Assembly: GCF_902859585.1 (NCBI RefSeq)
Contig: NZ_CADIJM010000005.1
Location: forward strand, 248,001 to 312,000
Length of the DNA: 64,000 bases
Source: Achromobacter animicus
GTDB lineage: Bacteria > Pseudomonadota > Gammaproteobacteria > Burkholderiales > Burkholderiaceae_B
Reading direction: 5' to 3'
Part shown: one piece after another, positions 16,008 to 26,479 of the stretch
How the letters are laid out: each line of letters opens with the position of its first letter
Position numbering within the stretch: position 1 is the stretch's first letter
The notes under the pieces: generated by a model
The model's database searches: none
Told to the model about the DNA's origin: nothing
What the model saw: the letters and a program-made list of their open reading frames with translations, nothing else
Made by a program: the position numbers and the translations under genes

Positions 16008-16892
16008 TCACGAGGCGAGGTTGCCGCGCATCTTCTTGAGCGCCGCCGCTTCGATCTGGCGAATGCGTTCGGCCGACACGCCGAACTCTTGCGCAAGCTC
16101 GTGCAGGGTGGCGCCGCCGTCGTCCTGCAGCCAGCGGGCTTCGACGATGCGGCGCGAGCGCGGATCCAGCGCTTCAAGCGCGGTGGTCAGGCCGGCGCTT
16201 TGCAGGTGATCGCGCGCAGCGCGCTCGAGCACGCGCGTGGGTTCCTGGCGGCCTTCGTCGGACAGGTAGGCGATCGGCGCATAGGTGTCGTCGTCGTCGT
16301 CCTGGTTTTCCAGCGACATGTCGCGGCCGGACATGCGGACTTCCATTTCGCTCACGTCTTCGTTGCGCACGTTCAGCTCGCGAGCGATGTGGTCGACCTG
16401 TTCGGGATCCAGGGTCTGGCCGTCGGGACGCATGCTGCGCAGATTGAAGAACAGTTTGCGCTGCGCCTTGGTCGTGGCCACCTTGACCAGCCGCCAGTTG
16501 CGGATGATGTATTCGTGGATTTCGGCCTTGATCCAGTGAACCGCGAACGACACCAGGCGCACGCCGCGCTCGGGGTCGAAACGCTTGACGGCCTTCATGA
16601 GGCCGACGTTGCCTTCCTGGATGAGGTCGGCGTGGGGCAGGCCGTAACCCAGATACTGTCGGGCCACGGACACCACAAGACGCAGGTGCGAAAGAATCAG
16701 CTCGCGGGCGGCGCCCAGATCTTCCTGGTCGCGCAGGCGGCGGCCGAGTTCCGTTTCGCGATCCGCGGACAACACCGGCAGGCGGTTGACCGCGGAAATA
16801 TAAGCGTCGATCGTACCGAGAGCGCCCGGATTGGCGATGGCCAACGCCAGAGCGTTGCCGGAGGCGGTCAACGAGGTACTGGGTTGCTTCAT
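16008..16892 (-). CDS. rpoH: RNA polymerase sigma-32 (heat-shock sigma factor)
   Basis: 294 residues. Sigma-32 directs transcription of heat-shock genes. Region 2 contains LILSHLRLVVSVARQY, DLIQEGNVGLMKAVKRFDP and SFAVHWIKAEIHEYI; the RpoH box with QRKLFFNLR and a C-terminal region 4 helix-turn-helix (LHELAQEFGVSAERIRQIE) follow. The ATG at 16892 is preferred because GGAG is nine bases upstream; two longer in-frame ATGs at 16925 and 16946 lack one. A CIRCE element lies 44 bases upstream of this start, which predicts additional repression by HrcA. Confidence 0.95.
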   Translation of the reverse strand: MKQPSTSLTASGNALALAIANPGALGTIDAYISAVNRLPVLSADRETELGRRLRDQEDLGAARELILSHLRLVVSVARQYLGYGLPHADLIQEGNVGLMKAVKRFDPERGVRLVSFAVHWIKAEIHEYIIRNWRLVKVATTKAQRKLFFNLRSMRPDGQTLDPEQVDHIARELNVRNEDVSEMEVRMSGRDMSLENQDDDDDTYAPIAYLSDEGRQEPTRVLERAARDHLQSAGLTTALEALDPRSRRIVEARWLQDDGGATLHELAQEFGVSAERIRQIEAAALKKMRGNLAS

Positions 16893-16935
16893 AGCGGGGG
16901 TCTCCGGATGGCGAGAAAACGACATGAATTCGATG

Positions 16936-16962
16936 TTAGCACTCAAGTAATAGGAGTGCTAA
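16936..16962 (-). promoter_or_regulatory. CIRCE element (HrcA operator) upstream of rpoH
   Basis: TTAGCACTC, nine bases, GAGTGCTAA: an exact match to the consensus CIRCE inverted repeat. It is 44 bases upstream of the chosen rpoH start and lies where the rpoH promoter should be (a TATTAC hexamer lies within the spacer on the minus strand). HrcA is known to repress groESL and dnaK operons through this element and is inactivated on heat shock. Confidence 0.93.
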
Positions 16963-17032
16963 TTCGACTGTTGCGACGCGTCAAAGTTTCATTTCCGCGA
17001 CGCGTCCCCGTTTATTCGGGAGCCGGGGCGGT

Positions 17033-17722
17033 TCACCACCCGAGGCGCTTCAGCCCTTCGGCGGTGGCTTCGCCGTCCGGACGGATGAATAGCGCGCCGC
17101 GCGGGTCCATGAAGACCTGGTAACGGGCCCCGTCGAACAGGGGCATGTAGGCGCCGCTGCCAAATTGGACATCGACAAAGGGGAACCAGTTCGGAAAACT
17201 TTTCTTCAGGGATCCGAGGTCCGGCGCGGGCCAGTCGTCCAGGGGATGCACCGAGCGCGTGGCCGTCGCTTCGCGGGCGGCATCGCTGTAGCGGCCCGAC
17301 AGGCGCTCCAGCCGATACAGGGGCGGCACGCCGGCCATGAGCGCCGGCAGTTTCCAGCGCACGACCCGGGCGTCGATCTGCCACTGGTCGCCGTAGAGTA
17401 CATATTGCTTGTCGCCGATGCCCGGGGCATTGGCATTAACCTGGAACTGACCCTCGGCCTGTTGGCGGATGTCGATGCGGGCGACCGGCTGGTCGGTAGT
17501 CAGCCGAACGAACTGCACCAGCGACAGCGCGAGCAGGCCCGATACGCATCCCAGGCACACCAGCAGCAGGCCGCATGCGCGGCGCACCGGCCGGAACTGG
17601 AACATGCGGCGTCCGCGTTCGTCGCGGGGACCACCCCTGCCCAGCAGCATGACGATGCCGGGCAACAGGACGATGACGGCGCCCAGCAGGATCCAGGCGA
17701 AGGGAGCAATTCCGTTGATCAA
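17033..17722 (-). CDS. Conserved inner-membrane protein, two N-terminal helices
   Basis: 229 residues. Two membrane segments at about residues 8-27 and 47-72 are followed by a ~150-residue soluble domain with many aromatic residues (YVLYGDQWQIDARVVRW, FPNWFPFVDVQFGSGAYMP). I do not recognise a characterised domain; related proteins are sometimes labelled cation/multidrug efflux pumps, which its size does not support. The start appears to be a TTG at 17722 with AGGA about eight bases upstream, since no ATG is available before the first helix. It lies between fghA and rpoH on the same strand. Confidence 0.7.
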   Translation of the reverse strand: MINGIAPFAWILLGAVIVLLPGIVMLLGRGGPRDERGRRMFQFRPVRRACGLLLVCLGCVSGLLALSLVQFVRLTTDQPVARIDIRQQAEGQFQVNANAPGIGDKQYVLYGDQWQIDARVVRWKLPALMAGVPPLYRLERLSGRYSDAAREATATRSVHPLDDWPAPDLGSLKKSFPNWFPFVDVQFGSGAYMPLFDGARYQVFMDPRGALFIRPDGEATAEGLKRLGW

Positions 17723-17759
17723 ATCAGGCGTTCCTATTCAAGCCGCCGCGTCGTACAGC

Positions 17760-17790
17760 GCGGCGGGCGCAGGAAGCCGCCACCCGCCGC
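17760..17790. terminator. GC-rich hairpin after fghA
   Basis: GCGGCGGG and CCCGCCGC form a perfect 8-bp stem with a 15-base loop in the 97-base gap between fghA and the membrane-protein gene. No T-run follows. Confidence 0.4.
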
Positions 17791-17819
17791 GGCAGGCTCC
17801 CCAGTATAGAAGCGCGTCT

Positions 17820-18686
17820 TCAGGCGCCCGGTTTTCCAAGCCGTTCGACGTGAAACCGGATGTGATCCTCGATGAATGTCGAGATGAAGTAATAGCCGTG
17901 GTCGTAGCCGGCCTGGCGGCGCAGGGTGAGCGGCTGTCCGGCGGCGGCGCAGGCCGCCTCGAATACCTCGGGATACAACTGTTCGGCCAGAAACTGGTCG
18001 GCTTCGCCCTGGTCGATGAGGATGCCGCCGGGGAAGGGCTGCTGTAGGCCGCGCATCAGGGCGGACGCGTCGTAGGCCGCCCAGTCTTCGGTTTGCGCGC
18101 CCAGGTAGGCGCCCAACGCCTTTTTGCCCCACGGGCATTGGCTGGGCGCCGCGATCGGTGCAAACGCTGACACCGAACGGAACTTGCCGGGATTGCGCAG
18201 CGCCAGCACCAGCGCGCCGTGGCCGCCCATGGAGTGTCCGAAGATGCCGGTGCGCGACGCGTCGCCCGGCAGTGCGCCGCCGGTGACGATGCCATGCAGT
18301 TCTTGCGTGACGTAGCTGTACATGCGGTAGTGATCGCGCCATGCAGCCGTGGTGGCGTCGACATAGAAGCCGGCGCCGGTGCCCAGGTCCCAGCTTTCGT
18401 CCTCGCCGGGCACGCCCGCGCCGCGGGGGCTGGTGTCGGGCGCCACCAGCATCACGCCCAGTTCCGCAGCCAGCCGCTGCGCGCCGGCCTTGATCATGAA
18501 CGTTTCTTCGGTGCAGGTCAGGCCCGCCAGGTAGAAGAGCACCGGCACCGGGCCGTGCTCGGCCTGCGGCGGCACGTACACGGAAAACCGCATGGGCAGG
18601 CCGATCTCGGTCGAGTCGTGGCGGTAGTAGCGCTGCGTGCCGCCGAAGCACCGATGCTGCGAGATGAGTTCGAGGGACGCGGCCAT
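17820..18686 (-). CDS. fghA: S-formylglutathione hydrolase
   Basis: 288 residues, the usual family length. It hydrolyses S-formylglutathione to formate and glutathione, the second step of glutathione-dependent formaldehyde detoxification. The esterase-D fold has the nucleophile motif FGHSMGGHGAL, an acid in DQGEADQFL and the catalytic His in GYDHGYYFI. The ATG at 18686 has GGAG eight bases upstream; an in-frame start at 18749 does not. The partner gene for S-(hydroxymethyl)glutathione dehydrogenase is not in this window, so the pathway must be completed from elsewhere. Confidence 0.93.
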   Translation of the reverse strand: MAASLELISQHRCFGGTQRYYRHDSTEIGLPMRFSVYVPPQAEHGPVPVLFYLAGLTCTEETFMIKAGAQRLAAELGVMLVAPDTSPRGAGVPGEDESWDLGTGAGFYVDATTAAWRDHYRMYSYVTQELHGIVTGGALPGDASRTGIFGHSMGGHGALVLALRNPGKFRSVSAFAPIAAPSQCPWGKKALGAYLGAQTEDWAAYDASALMRGLQQPFPGGILIDQGEADQFLAEQLYPEVFEAACAAAGQPLTLRRQAGYDHGYYFISTFIEDHIRFHVERLGKPGA

Positions 18687-18843
18687 GGGCTTGCTCCGGA
18701 AAAGAAAAAATCGAGGTGGATAAAACGTCGGCGGGTTAGGGGAATCCACGGTGCGACGTTCCGTCGCCGAATGTTAACCTGCCCCTCAATGAGCGCTCGC
18801 CACAAAAAAATACGATTCCGCGCTCAGATTGTGATCACGGCAC

Positions 18844-18872
18844 TTGACCAGCGCCCACCGTGGCACTATTTA
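18844..18872 (+). promoter_or_regulatory. Predicted promoter of the transposase-derived gene
   Basis: TTGACC, 17 bases, TATTTA. It gives a leader of about 45 bases before the ATG at 18925. Confidence 0.55.
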
Positions 18873-18924
18873 TATACCGTGTGTGAAGACAACCCGTTCT
18901 TCCTGATACGCAAGCCCTGACACT

Positions 18925-19689
18925 ATGGCCCGTCTGCCCCGTCTGTATGCCCCTGGGCTGCCCCAACTGGTGCAGGCCAACTTTATTCAGCCGTTGGCGG
19001 CGCCATCGCAACCCGCGCCCGCCGACATCCTGAATCAGCTCGCCACGTGGCTGGGCGAGTCGGCCCAGCGGCACCGCGTATCGGTGCATGGCTGGCTCCT
19101 CGCCAACGACCGCATCCTGCTGCTTGCCACGCCCGCAGACGAAGAAGGCCTGCCGCGGCTGATGCAGACGCTGGGCCGCAATCTTGCGGCGCGGCTGCGC
19201 GGTGGGCGGGTGTTCGCCGGCCGATACCGGTCGGCGCTGCTGGAACCCGGCGCGTGGGTGCTGCCCTCGCTGGTCTGGCTGGAAACGTATCCGGTTCGCA
19301 GCGGGGCTTCGCAGGACCCCGATTCGTGGCCCTGGTCGTCCGCGTCCAGCCATACCGGCAACACCAGCGCCGCGCCGGCCCAATGGCAGTCCGATCACGC
19401 CGACTACTGGGCTTGCGGCAACACGCCGTTCGACCGGCAGGCCAATTACCGCAAGCGGCTTCAAGATGGGCTGTCGCGCGAGGAAACCCAACGCATCGAC
19501 CAAGCGGTCTCTGGCCAGTGGGCGCTGGGCGGTCCCAGCTTCATTGCCAGCCTGGCTCATACGGCCAGCCGGCGTGTGGCGCCCGGCCAGCGTGGCCGGC
19601 CCCGCAAGAAGCCGGCCGCGGCGCCCGCGGACAATGAGTCCAGCCCGCCGACGCCACCGACCACCACCCCACCGGTCAACAACTCCTGA
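18925..19689 (+). CDS. Transposase-derived protein (RAYT/Y1 family), catalytic residues lost
   Basis: 254 residues, intact and full length. The fold is that of REP-associated tyrosine transposases: it starts MARLPRLYAPGLP, has VHGWLL...LLATPADEEGLPRLMQTLGR, WPWSS and a GQRGRPRKK tail. The positions that do chemistry in the family are changed. The HUH motif (normally NHVH) reads NDRI at residues 61-64, the upstream QRGN reads QANF, and the catalytic tyrosine stretch (GRRYV) reads GRNLA at 84-88. Codon use matches its neighbours and it has its own promoter and terminator. It is probably a domesticated DNA-binding protein. It lies upstream of gltB. Confidence 0.8.
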   Translation: MARLPRLYAPGLPQLVQANFIQPLAAPSQPAPADILNQLATWLGESAQRHRVSVHGWLLANDRILLLATPADEEGLPRLMQTLGRNLAARLRGGRVFAGRYRSALLEPGAWVLPSLVWLETYPVRSGASQDPDSWPWSSASSHTGNTSAAPAQWQSDHADYWACGNTPFDRQANYRKRLQDGLSREETQRIDQAVSGQWALGGPSFIASLAHTASRRVAPGQRGRPRKKPAAAPADNESSPPTPPTTTPPVNNS

Positions 19690-19696
19690 CCCCCTG

Positions 19697-19718
19697 ACCC
19701 GCCATCACGGCGGGTTTT
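19697..19718 (+). terminator. Terminator of the transposase-derived gene
   Basis: ACCCGCC/GGCGGGT stem with a 5-base loop, followed by a TTTTGTTTG tract, 8 bases after the stop. Confidence 0.8.
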
Positions 19719-19719
19719 G

Positions 19720-20119
19720 TTTGTCTGCGTCCGGACATTGCGGTACCGCGCTGCCGCCCGAAGGCATTCGGGCAACCCGCGGAGTCGGCGCCGCAAGAAC
19801 GGGGTCTGCACGTGCGCTTGGCGACATCTGCGCCGCAAAAGCGCGCGATCCGCGCGTGCGCTTGACTCACATCATCGCGGGACCTGCACGACGACAAGGT
19901 GCAATTCCGCCACACCTGACGTTGATCGCGCACAGAAAAAAACATCCTTTTAAATAGGGACGTATAGCGTGATTTTGCACCGCTTTGGACGCCCGAGTGA
20001 CTGCGGCAAAAGACCTGCTCCGGAGACAGCCAATAACGGCGCGGCCGTTGTTATGTCCCTATATTCATGCACTATGACGGCGCATCTATTTAATTAGGGT
20101 CATACCCCGTTTGTTCCTG
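19720..20119. other. Long gltB upstream region with paired sequence elements
   Basis: About 400 bases without a convincing ORF. ATAGGGACGTA at 19954-19964 and TATGTCCCTAT at 20052-20062 are inverted copies with one mismatch that could close a ~110-base fold; the interior can form smaller stems (ACGGC/GCCGT). TGCACC at 19976-19981 followed by GG at NtrC-like spacing is a weak half-site for the nitrogen regulator NtrC. No known riboswitch motif is recognised. Confidence 0.35.
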
Positions 20120-20148
20120 TTGCACCCTACTTGCGTCGGGGGTATTGT
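20120..20148 (+). promoter_or_regulatory. Predicted gltB promoter
   Basis: TTGCAC, 17 bases, TATTGT. Transcription would begin near 20155 and leave a 40-base leader before the gltB ATG. Confidence 0.5.
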
Positions 20149-20197
20149 CCGACTCCTGCACTGCAACATTAGACGCAGGCCCACTGCGGAGCGCGCC

Positions 20198-23100
20198 ATG
20201 CCCCAAATTACCCCGACCGAATCCTGTCCCACCTCCAAGGCAGTTGCCATCGATGCAACCCGCATCGGCCTGCCTTCGGCCCAGGGCCTGTACAACCCCA
20301 AGAACGAACATGATGCCTGCGGCGTCGGCTTCGTTGCCCACATCAAGGGCAAGAAAAGCCACGCGATCATCCAGCAGGGTCTGAAGATTCTTGAGAACCT
20401 GGACCACCGCGGCGCGGTTGGCGCAGACAAGCTCATGGGCGACGGCGCAGGCATCCTGATCCAGATCCCCGACACGCTGTACCGCGACGAACTCAGCCAG
20501 CAAGGCATCATCCTGCCCCCGCCCGGCGAGTACGGCGTGGCCATGGTGTTCCTGCCCAAGGAAACGGCGTCGCGCCTGGCCTGCGAACAGGAACTGGAGC
20601 GCTCCGTGCGCGCCGAGGGTCAGGTCGTGCTGGGCTGGCGCGACGTGCCGGTGGACGTCGACATGCCCATGTCGCCCACCGTCCGCGACTGCGAACCCGT
20701 GATCCGCCAGCTGTTCATCGGCCGCGGCGCCGACGTGATGGTGCCGGACGCGCTGGAACGCAAGCTCTACGTCATCCGCAAGACCGCCAGCCACGCCATC
20801 CAGAACATGCATCTGGCGCACGGCAAGGAATACTTCGTGCCCTCGGCCTCGGTGCGTACCGTGGTCTACAAGGGCCTGCTGCTGGCCGATCAGGTCGGCC
20901 GCTACTACCGCGACCTGGCCGACACCCGCACGGTGTCCGCGCTGGCGCTGGTCCACCAGCGTTTCTCGACCAACACGTTCCCCGCCTGGCCGCTGGCCCA
21001 CCCGTACCGCATGATTGCCCACAACGGCGAAATCAATACGGTCAAGGGCAACTTCAACTGGCTGCGCGCCCGCGAAGGCATGATGCAGTCGGCCGTGCTG
21101 GGCGACGATCTGAAAAAGCTGTACCCCATCGTCTACGAAGGCCAGTCGGACACCGCGACGTTCGACAACTGCCTGGAACTGCTGGTGAATTCGGGCTACT
21201 CGCTGGCCCACGCCATGATGATGATGATCCCGGAAGCCTGGGAACAGCACACGCAGATGGACGAAAGCCGCCGTGCTTTCTACGAGTACCACGCCGCCAT
21301 GATGGAGCCGTGGGACGGCCCCGCCGCAGTCGCGTTCACCGATGGCCGCCAGATCGGCGCCACGCTGGACCGCAACGGCCTGCGTCCTGCCCGTTACCTG
21401 GTCACCGATGACGACATGGTCATCCTGGCGTCTGAAGCCGGCACGCTGTCGATCCCCGAAAACCGCATCGTCAAGAAGTGGCGCCTGCAGCCGGGCAAGA
21501 TGTTCCTGATCGACCTGGAACAAGGCCGCATCATCGACGACGCCGAGATCAAGCTGCAGTTGGCCAACAGCCGTCCGTACCGCCAGTGGATCGAGCGCCT
21601 GCAGATCAAGCTGGAATCGCTGCCCGCGCCGCGTCAGGTCGCCGTGGCCACGCAATCGGCCGTGTCGCTGCTGGACCGCCAACAGGCATTCGGCTGGACC
21701 CAGGAAGACTACAAGTTCATCCTGGAGCCCATGGCGTCGAGCGGCGAGGAAGTCATCGGCTCGATGGGCAATGATGCCCCGCTGGCCGTGCTGTCGGACC
21801 GCGCCAAGCCGTTCTACAACTATTTCCGCCAGCTGTTCGCTCAGGTCACGAACCCGCCGATCGACCCGATCCGCGAACAGCTCGTGATGTCGCTGGTGTC
21901 CTTCATCGGTCCCAAGCCGAACCTGCTGGACATCAACAACGTCAACCCGCCGCTGCGTCTGGAAGTGTCCCAGCCGGTGCTGGACTTCGCCGCCATGGCG
22001 CAGATCCGCGACATCGACCAGGTCACGGGCAAGAAATTCCGCAGCTTCGAACTGGACATCACGTACCCCGCCGCCTGGGGTCCCGAGGGCATCGAAGCCC
22101 GCGTGGCGGCCTTGTGCGCGCGCGCCGTCGACGCGGTGCGCAGCGGCTACAACATCCTGATCGTGTCGGACCGCCTGGTCGACAGCGAGCGCGTGGCCAT
22201 CCCCGCGCTGCTGGCCACGTCGGCCGTGCACCAGCACCTGATCCGCGCCGGCCTGCGCACCAACACGGGTCTCGTCGTCGAAACCGGTTCGGCCCGCGAA
22301 GTGCATCACTTCGCGCTCCTGGGCGGCTACGGCGCCGAAGCCATTCACCCCTACCTGGCGCTCGAATCGCTGGGCAAGATGAATGACCCCGAAAAGGCCG
22401 TGAAGAACTACATCAAGGCGCTGGGCAAGGGCCTGAACAAGGTCATGTCCAAGATGGGCATTTCCACGTACATGTCCTACACCGGCGCGCAGATTTTCGA
22501 AGCCGTCGGCCTGCAGAGCGCCCTGGTGAACAAGTACTTCACCGGCACTGCTTCCAACATCGAAGGCATCGGCATCTTCCAGGTCGCCGAAGAAGCGCTG
22601 CGCCAGCACCGCGCCGCCTTCAGCACCGACCCCGTGCTTGCCAACGACCTGGACGCCGGCGGCGAATACGCCTACCGCGTCCGCGGCGAAGAGCACATGT
22701 GGACGCCGGATTCGATCGCCAAGCTGCAGCACGCGTCGCGCGCCAACAACTACCGCACGTACAAGGAGTACGCGCAGATCATCAACGACCAGAGCCGTCG
22801 CCACATGACGCTGCGCGGCCTGTTCGAGTTCCGCTTCGACCCGTCGCGCGCCATCCCGCTGGACGACGTCGAGCCGGCCAAGGAAATCGTCAAGCGTTTT
22901 GCCACCGGCGCCATGTCGCTGGGCTCGATCTCGACCGAAGCCCACTCGGTGCTGGCCGTTGCCATGAACCGCATCGGCGGCAAGTCCAATACCGGCGAAG
23001 GCGGCGAGGACGAACTGCGCTACCGCGCCGAAATGCGCGAAGGCAAGAGCACCATCAAGGACGGCGACACGCTGGCCTCGGTGCTGGGCACGGACCGCAT

Positions 23101-24937
23101 CGAAGCCGACGTCGAACTCAAGCGGGGCGACTCGCTGCGTTCGAAGATCAAGCAGGTGGCGTCGGGCCGTTTCGGCGTGACCGCCGAGTACCTGTCGTCC
23201 GCCGATCAGATCCAGATCAAGATGGCGCAGGGCGCCAAGCCCGGCGAAGGCGGCCAGCTGCCCGGCCACAAGGTGTCGGAATACATCGCCAAGCTGCGCT
23301 ACTCGGTGCCCGGCGTGGGCCTCATCTCGCCCCCGCCGCACCATGACATCTACTCGATCGAAGATCTGGCGCAGCTGATCCACGACCTGAAGAACGTCAA
23401 TTCCAAGTCCTCGATCTCGGTCAAGCTGGTGTCCGAAGTCGGCGTGGGCACGGTGGCCGCGGGCGTGGCCAAGGCCAAGGCCGACCACGTCGTGATCGCC
23501 GGCCATGATGGCGGCACAGGCGCGTCGCCGGTGTCGTCCATCAAGCACGTGGGCACGCCCTGGGAACTGGGCCTGGCCGAAACGCAGCAGACGCTGGTGC
23601 TGAACCGCCTGCGCAGCCGCATCCGCGTGCAGGCCGACGGCCAGATGAAGACCGGCCGCGACGTCGTCATCGGCGCGCTGCTGGGCGCCGACGAATTCGG
23701 CTTCGCGACCGCGCCGCTGGTCGTCGAAGGCTGCATCATGATGCGCAAGTGCCACCTGAACACCTGCCCGGTGGGCGTGGCCACGCAGGATCCCGCGCTG
23801 CGCAAGAAGTTCCAGGGCAAGCCCGAGCACGTCGTGAACTTCTTCTTCTTCATCGCCGAAGAAGTCCGCGAAATCATGGCCCAACTGGGCATCCGCAAGT
23901 TCGACGACCTGATCGGCCGCGCCGATCTGCTGGACATGCGTTCGGGCGTTGAGCACTGGAAGGCACAAGGGCTGGACTTCACCCGCGTGTTCCACCAGAC
24001 GGTGTCCGACGCCGAAGTGCACCAGACCGAAGAGCAGGATCACGGTCTGGCCGGTGCGCTGGATCACCTGCTGATCGAGCGCAGCAAGCCCGCGCTGGAG
24101 CGTGGCGAGAAGGTGTCGTTCATCGTGCCGGTGCGTAACCGCAACCGCACGATCGGCGCGATGCTGTCCGGCGCCGTGGCCTCGCGCTACGGCCATGACG
24201 GCCTGCCCGACGACACCATCCACATCCAGTGCAACGGCACCGCCGGCCAGAGCTTCGGCGCGTTCCTGGCGCACGGCATCACGATGGACCTGGTGGGCGA
24301 AGGCAACGACTACGTGGGCAAGGGTCTGTCCGGCGGCCGCATCATCGTGCGCTCGCCCAACGACTTCCGCGGCTTCGGCCCCGACCACATCATTGCCGGC
24401 AACACCGTGCTGTACGGCGCGCTGGCAGGCGAGGCGTTCTTCAACGGCGTGGCGGGCGAGCGTTTCGCGGTGCGCAACTCGGGCGCAGCAACCGTCGTGG
24501 AAGGCACCGGCGATCACGGCTGCGAATACATGACCGGCGGCACCGTCGTCGTGCTGGGTTCCACCGGCCGCAACTTCGCGGCGGGCATGTCCGGCGGCGT
24601 GGCGTACGTCTGGGATCCGGACCGCACGCTCAAGCACCGTGTGAACCTGTCGATGGTGGAACTGGAATCGGTCGTGCCGCACGCCGAGCAGCAGTCGCTG
24701 AACAACATCGACATCTGGCACAGCGCGCAGCGCGGTGGCGAACGCGAGACGGACGAGTCCATCCTGCGCCGCCTGGTGGAAGATCACTTCCGCTACACCG
24801 GCAGCTACCGTGCCCGCGAAATCCTGGGCGACTGGGAAGCCTCGCGCGGCAAATTCGTGAAGATCATGCCGACGGACTACCGCCGCGCATTGGGTGAAAT
24901 GTGGCGTGCAGCCAACCCGCAACAACTGGCTGCGTGA
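20198..24937 (+). CDS. gltB: Glutamate synthase large subunit (NADPH-GOGAT alpha)
   Basis: 1579 residues. It converts glutamine and 2-oxoglutarate to two glutamates. In order: a class II glutamine amidotransferase domain whose catalytic Cys41 (in HDACGVGF) would be exposed by removing a 40-residue propeptide; a central domain; an FMN/2-oxoglutarate barrel ([40 protein letters not shown]); a [3Fe-4S] motif [12 protein letters not shown]; and a C-terminal beta-helix with repeated glycine-rich turns. The ATG at 20198 has GGAG about 6 bases upstream; a longer TTG start at 20111 would precede the predicted promoter. Confidence 0.97.
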   Translation: MPQITPTESCPTSKAVAIDATRIGLPSAQGLYNPKNEHDACGVGFVAHIKGKKSHAIIQQGLKILENLDHRGAVGADKLMGDGAGILIQIPDTLYRDELSQQGIILPPPGEYGVAMVFLPKETASRLACEQELERSVRAEGQVVLGWRDVPVDVDMPMSPTVRDCEPVIRQLFIGRGADVMVPDALERKLYVIRKTASHAIQNMHLAHGKEYFVPSASVRTVVYKGLLLADQVGRYYRDLADTRTVSALALVHQRFSTNTFPAWPLAHPYRMIAHNGEINTVKGNFNWLRAREGMMQSAVLGDDLKKLYPIVYEGQSDTATFDNCLELLVNSGYSLAHAMMMMIPEAWEQHTQMDESRRAFYEYHAAMMEPWDGPAAVAFTDGRQIGATLDRNGLRPARYLVTDDDMVILASEAGTLSIPENRIVKKWRLQPGKMFLIDLEQGRIIDDAEIKLQLANSRPYRQWIERLQIKLESLPAPRQVAVATQSAVSLLDRQQAFGWTQEDYKFILEPMASSGEEVIGSMGNDAPLAVLSDRAKPFYNYFRQLFAQVTNPPIDPIREQLVMSLVSFIGPKPNLLDINNVNPPLRLEVSQPVLDFAAMAQIRDIDQVTGKKFRSFELDITYPAAWGPEGIEARVAALCARAVDAVRSGYNILIVSDRLVDSERVAIPALLATSAVHQHLIRAGLRTNTGLVVETGSAREVHHFALLGGYGAEAIHPYLALESLGKMNDPEKAVKNYIKALGKGLNKVMSKMGISTYMSYTGAQIFEAVGLQSALVNKYFTGTASNIEGIGIFQVAEEALRQHRAAFSTDPVLANDLDAGGEYAYRVRGEEHMWTPDSIAKLQHASRANNYRTYKEYAQIINDQSRRHMTLRGLFEFRFDPSRAIPLDDVEPAKEIVKRFATGAMSLGSISTEAHSVLAVAMNRIGGKSNTGEGGEDELRYRAEMREGKSTIKDGDTLASVLGTDRIEADVELKRGDSLRSKIKQVASGRFGVTAEYLSSADQIQIKMAQGAKPGEGGQLPGHKVSEYIAKLRYSVPGVGLISPPPHHDIYSIEDLAQLIHDLKNVNSKSSISVKLVSEVGVGTVAAGVAKAKADHVVIAGHDGGTGASPVSSIKHVGTPWELGLAETQQTLVLNRLRSRIRVQADGQMKTGRDVVIGALLGADEFGFATAPLVVEGCIMMRKCHLNTCPVGVATQDPALRKKFQGKPEHVVNFFFFIAEEVREIMAQLGIRKFDDLIGRADLLDMRSGVEHWKAQGLDFTRVFHQTVSDAEVHQTEEQDHGLAGALDHLLIERSKPALERGEKVSFIVPVRNRNRTIGAMLSGAVASRYGHDGLPDDTIHIQCNGTAGQSFGAFLAHGITMDLVGEGNDYVGKGLSGGRIIVRSPNDFRGFGPDHIIAGNTVLYGALAGEAFFNGVAGERFAVRNSGAATVVEGTGDHGCEYMTGGTVVVLGSTGRNFAAGMSGGVAYVWDPDRTLKHRVNLSMVELESVVPHAEQQSLNNIDIWHSAQRGGERETDESILRRLVEDHFRYTGSYRAREILGDWEASRGKFVKIMPTDYRRALGEMWRAANPQQLAA

Positions 24938-24945
24938 GGGATACC

Positions 24946-26412
24946 ATGGGAAAGATCACTGGATTTATGGAATTTCAGCGTCTGCAGGAGGCCTCCGAGG
25001 CCCCGCAGAAGCGGCTGAAGAACTGGCGCGAATTCGTGCTGCACCTGACCGACGATCAGGCCAAGCAGCAGGCGGCGCGCTGCATGGACTGCGGCATCCC
25101 GTTCTGCAACAACGGCTGCCCGGTCAACAACATCATCCCGGACTGGAATGACCTGGTGTACAAGCAGGACTGGCGCCGCGCGCTGGACGTCCTGCACTCC
25201 ACCAACAACTTCCCGGAGTTCACGGGCCGCATCTGCCCGGCGCCCTGCGAAGCCGCCTGTACCTTGAACATCAACAGCGACGCCGTGGGCATCAAGTCCA
25301 TCGAGCACGCGATCATCGACAAGGGTTGGGCCGAAGGCTGGGTCGCGCCGCAAGTGCCGGCGCGCAAGACGGGCAAGAAGGTCGCTGTCGTGGGCTCGGG
25401 CCCGGCCGGCATGGCATGCGCGCAGCAACTGGCGCGCGCGGGCCACTCCGTGACGTTGTTCGAGAAGAGCGACCGCATCGGCGGCCTGCTGCGCTACGGC
25501 ATCCCCGACTTCAAGCTCGAAAAGCACCAGATCGACCGCCGCATCTCGCAGATGGAAGCCGAGGGCGTGGAATTCGCGCCGTCGACCTACGTCGGCGATC
25601 CGAAGGATCCCGTTGCCGATGGCCTGACGGTGCGCACCCCGAAATCGCTGATGGCCGAATTCGACGCCGTCGTGATGAGCGGTGGCTCGGAAACGCCGCG
25701 CGACCTGCCGGTGCCGGGCCGCGAGCTCGACGGCGTGTACTTCGCCATGGACTTCCTGCGCCAGCAGAACAAGGCCGTGGCGGGCGACCGCCTCACCAAC
25801 CAGACGCTGGCCAAGGGCAAGCACGTGGTGGTGATCGGCGGCGGCGATACGGGTTCCGACTGCGTCGGCACCAGCAACCGCCACGGCGCCGCATCGGTCA
25901 CGCAGTTCGAACTGATGCCCCAGCCGCCCGAGTCCGAAAACAAGACCATGACGTGGCCGTACTGGCCGCTGAAGATGCGCACGTCGTCCTCGCACGAGGA
26001 AGGCTGCGAGCGCGACTGGTCGGTGACCACCAAGCTGCTCAAGGGCGCCAACGGCAAGGTCGAGAAGCTGGTCGGCGCGCGCGTCGAATGGTTCAAGGAC
26101 GACGCCACCGGCCAGATGAAGATGCGCGAAGTCGAAGGCTCGGAGTTCGAGATCAAGGCGGATCTGGTGCTGCTGGCCATGGGCTTCGTGTCGCCGGTGC
26201 AGAACGTGCTGGACGCGTTCGGCGTGGACCGCGATGGCCGCGGCAATGTGCGCGCCAACACCGACGACTACCGCACCAATGTGGAAAAGGTCTTCACCGC
26301 CGGCGACATGCGCCGCGGCCAGTCGCTGGTCGTGTGGGCCATCCGCGAAGGCCGCCAGTGTGCGCGCTCGGTCGACGCCTACCTGATGGGAAGCAGTGAA
26401 TTGCCGCGTTGA
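24946..26412 (+). CDS. gltD: Glutamate synthase small subunit (NADPH-GOGAT beta)
   Basis: 488 residues. It oxidises NADPH and passes electrons through FAD and [4Fe-4S] clusters to the large subunit. Cluster cysteines are in [17 protein letters not shown] and [10 protein letters not shown], the FAD-binding loop is [12 protein letters not shown] and the NADPH loop [13 protein letters not shown]. The ATG at 24946 starts eight bases after the gltB stop, so the two subunits are co-translated. Length is normal for the family. Confidence 0.97.
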   Translation: MGKITGFMEFQRLQEASEAPQKRLKNWREFVLHLTDDQAKQQAARCMDCGIPFCNNGCPVNNIIPDWNDLVYKQDWRRALDVLHSTNNFPEFTGRICPAPCEAACTLNINSDAVGIKSIEHAIIDKGWAEGWVAPQVPARKTGKKVAVVGSGPAGMACAQQLARAGHSVTLFEKSDRIGGLLRYGIPDFKLEKHQIDRRISQMEAEGVEFAPSTYVGDPKDPVADGLTVRTPKSLMAEFDAVVMSGGSETPRDLPVPGRELDGVYFAMDFLRQQNKAVAGDRLTNQTLAKGKHVVVIGGGDTGSDCVGTSNRHGAASVTQFELMPQPPESENKTMTWPYWPLKMRTSSSHEEGCERDWSVTTKLLKGANGKVEKLVGARVEWFKDDATGQMKMREVEGSEFEIKADLVLLAMGFVSPVQNVLDAFGVDRDGRGNVRANTDDYRTNVEKVFTAGDMRRGQSLVVWAIREGRQCARSVDAYLMGSSELPR

Positions 26413-26429
26413 TCGTATTGCGACATATC

Positions 26430-26469
26430 AACGCCGCCGGTTGCCTCGCGCACCGGCGGCGTTTTTTTT
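26430..26469 (+). terminator. Rho-independent terminator of gltBD
   Basis: A perfect 11-bp stem ACGCCGCCGGT/ACCGGCGGCGT with a 10-base loop, followed by eight T residues. Confidence 0.95.
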
Positions 26470-26479
26470 GCTCTTGCGT

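Noticed and set aside
15824-16177. 117-codon minus-strand frame crossing the rpoH terminator
   Set aside because: Out-of-frame with rpoH, runs through its terminator and is Arg/Ser/Pro rich; a shadow frame.
19976-19992. NtrC binding site upstream of gltB
   Set aside because: Only one half (TGCACC) matches well; the second half has too many changes, so it is mentioned but not listed as a site.
20090-24925. 1611-codon open frame on the minus strand opposite gltB
   Set aside because: Mirror frame of a GC-rich gene. Its protein is rich in His, Arg, Asp and Val as expected for antisense of GNC codons and has no domain; gltB is unmistakable.
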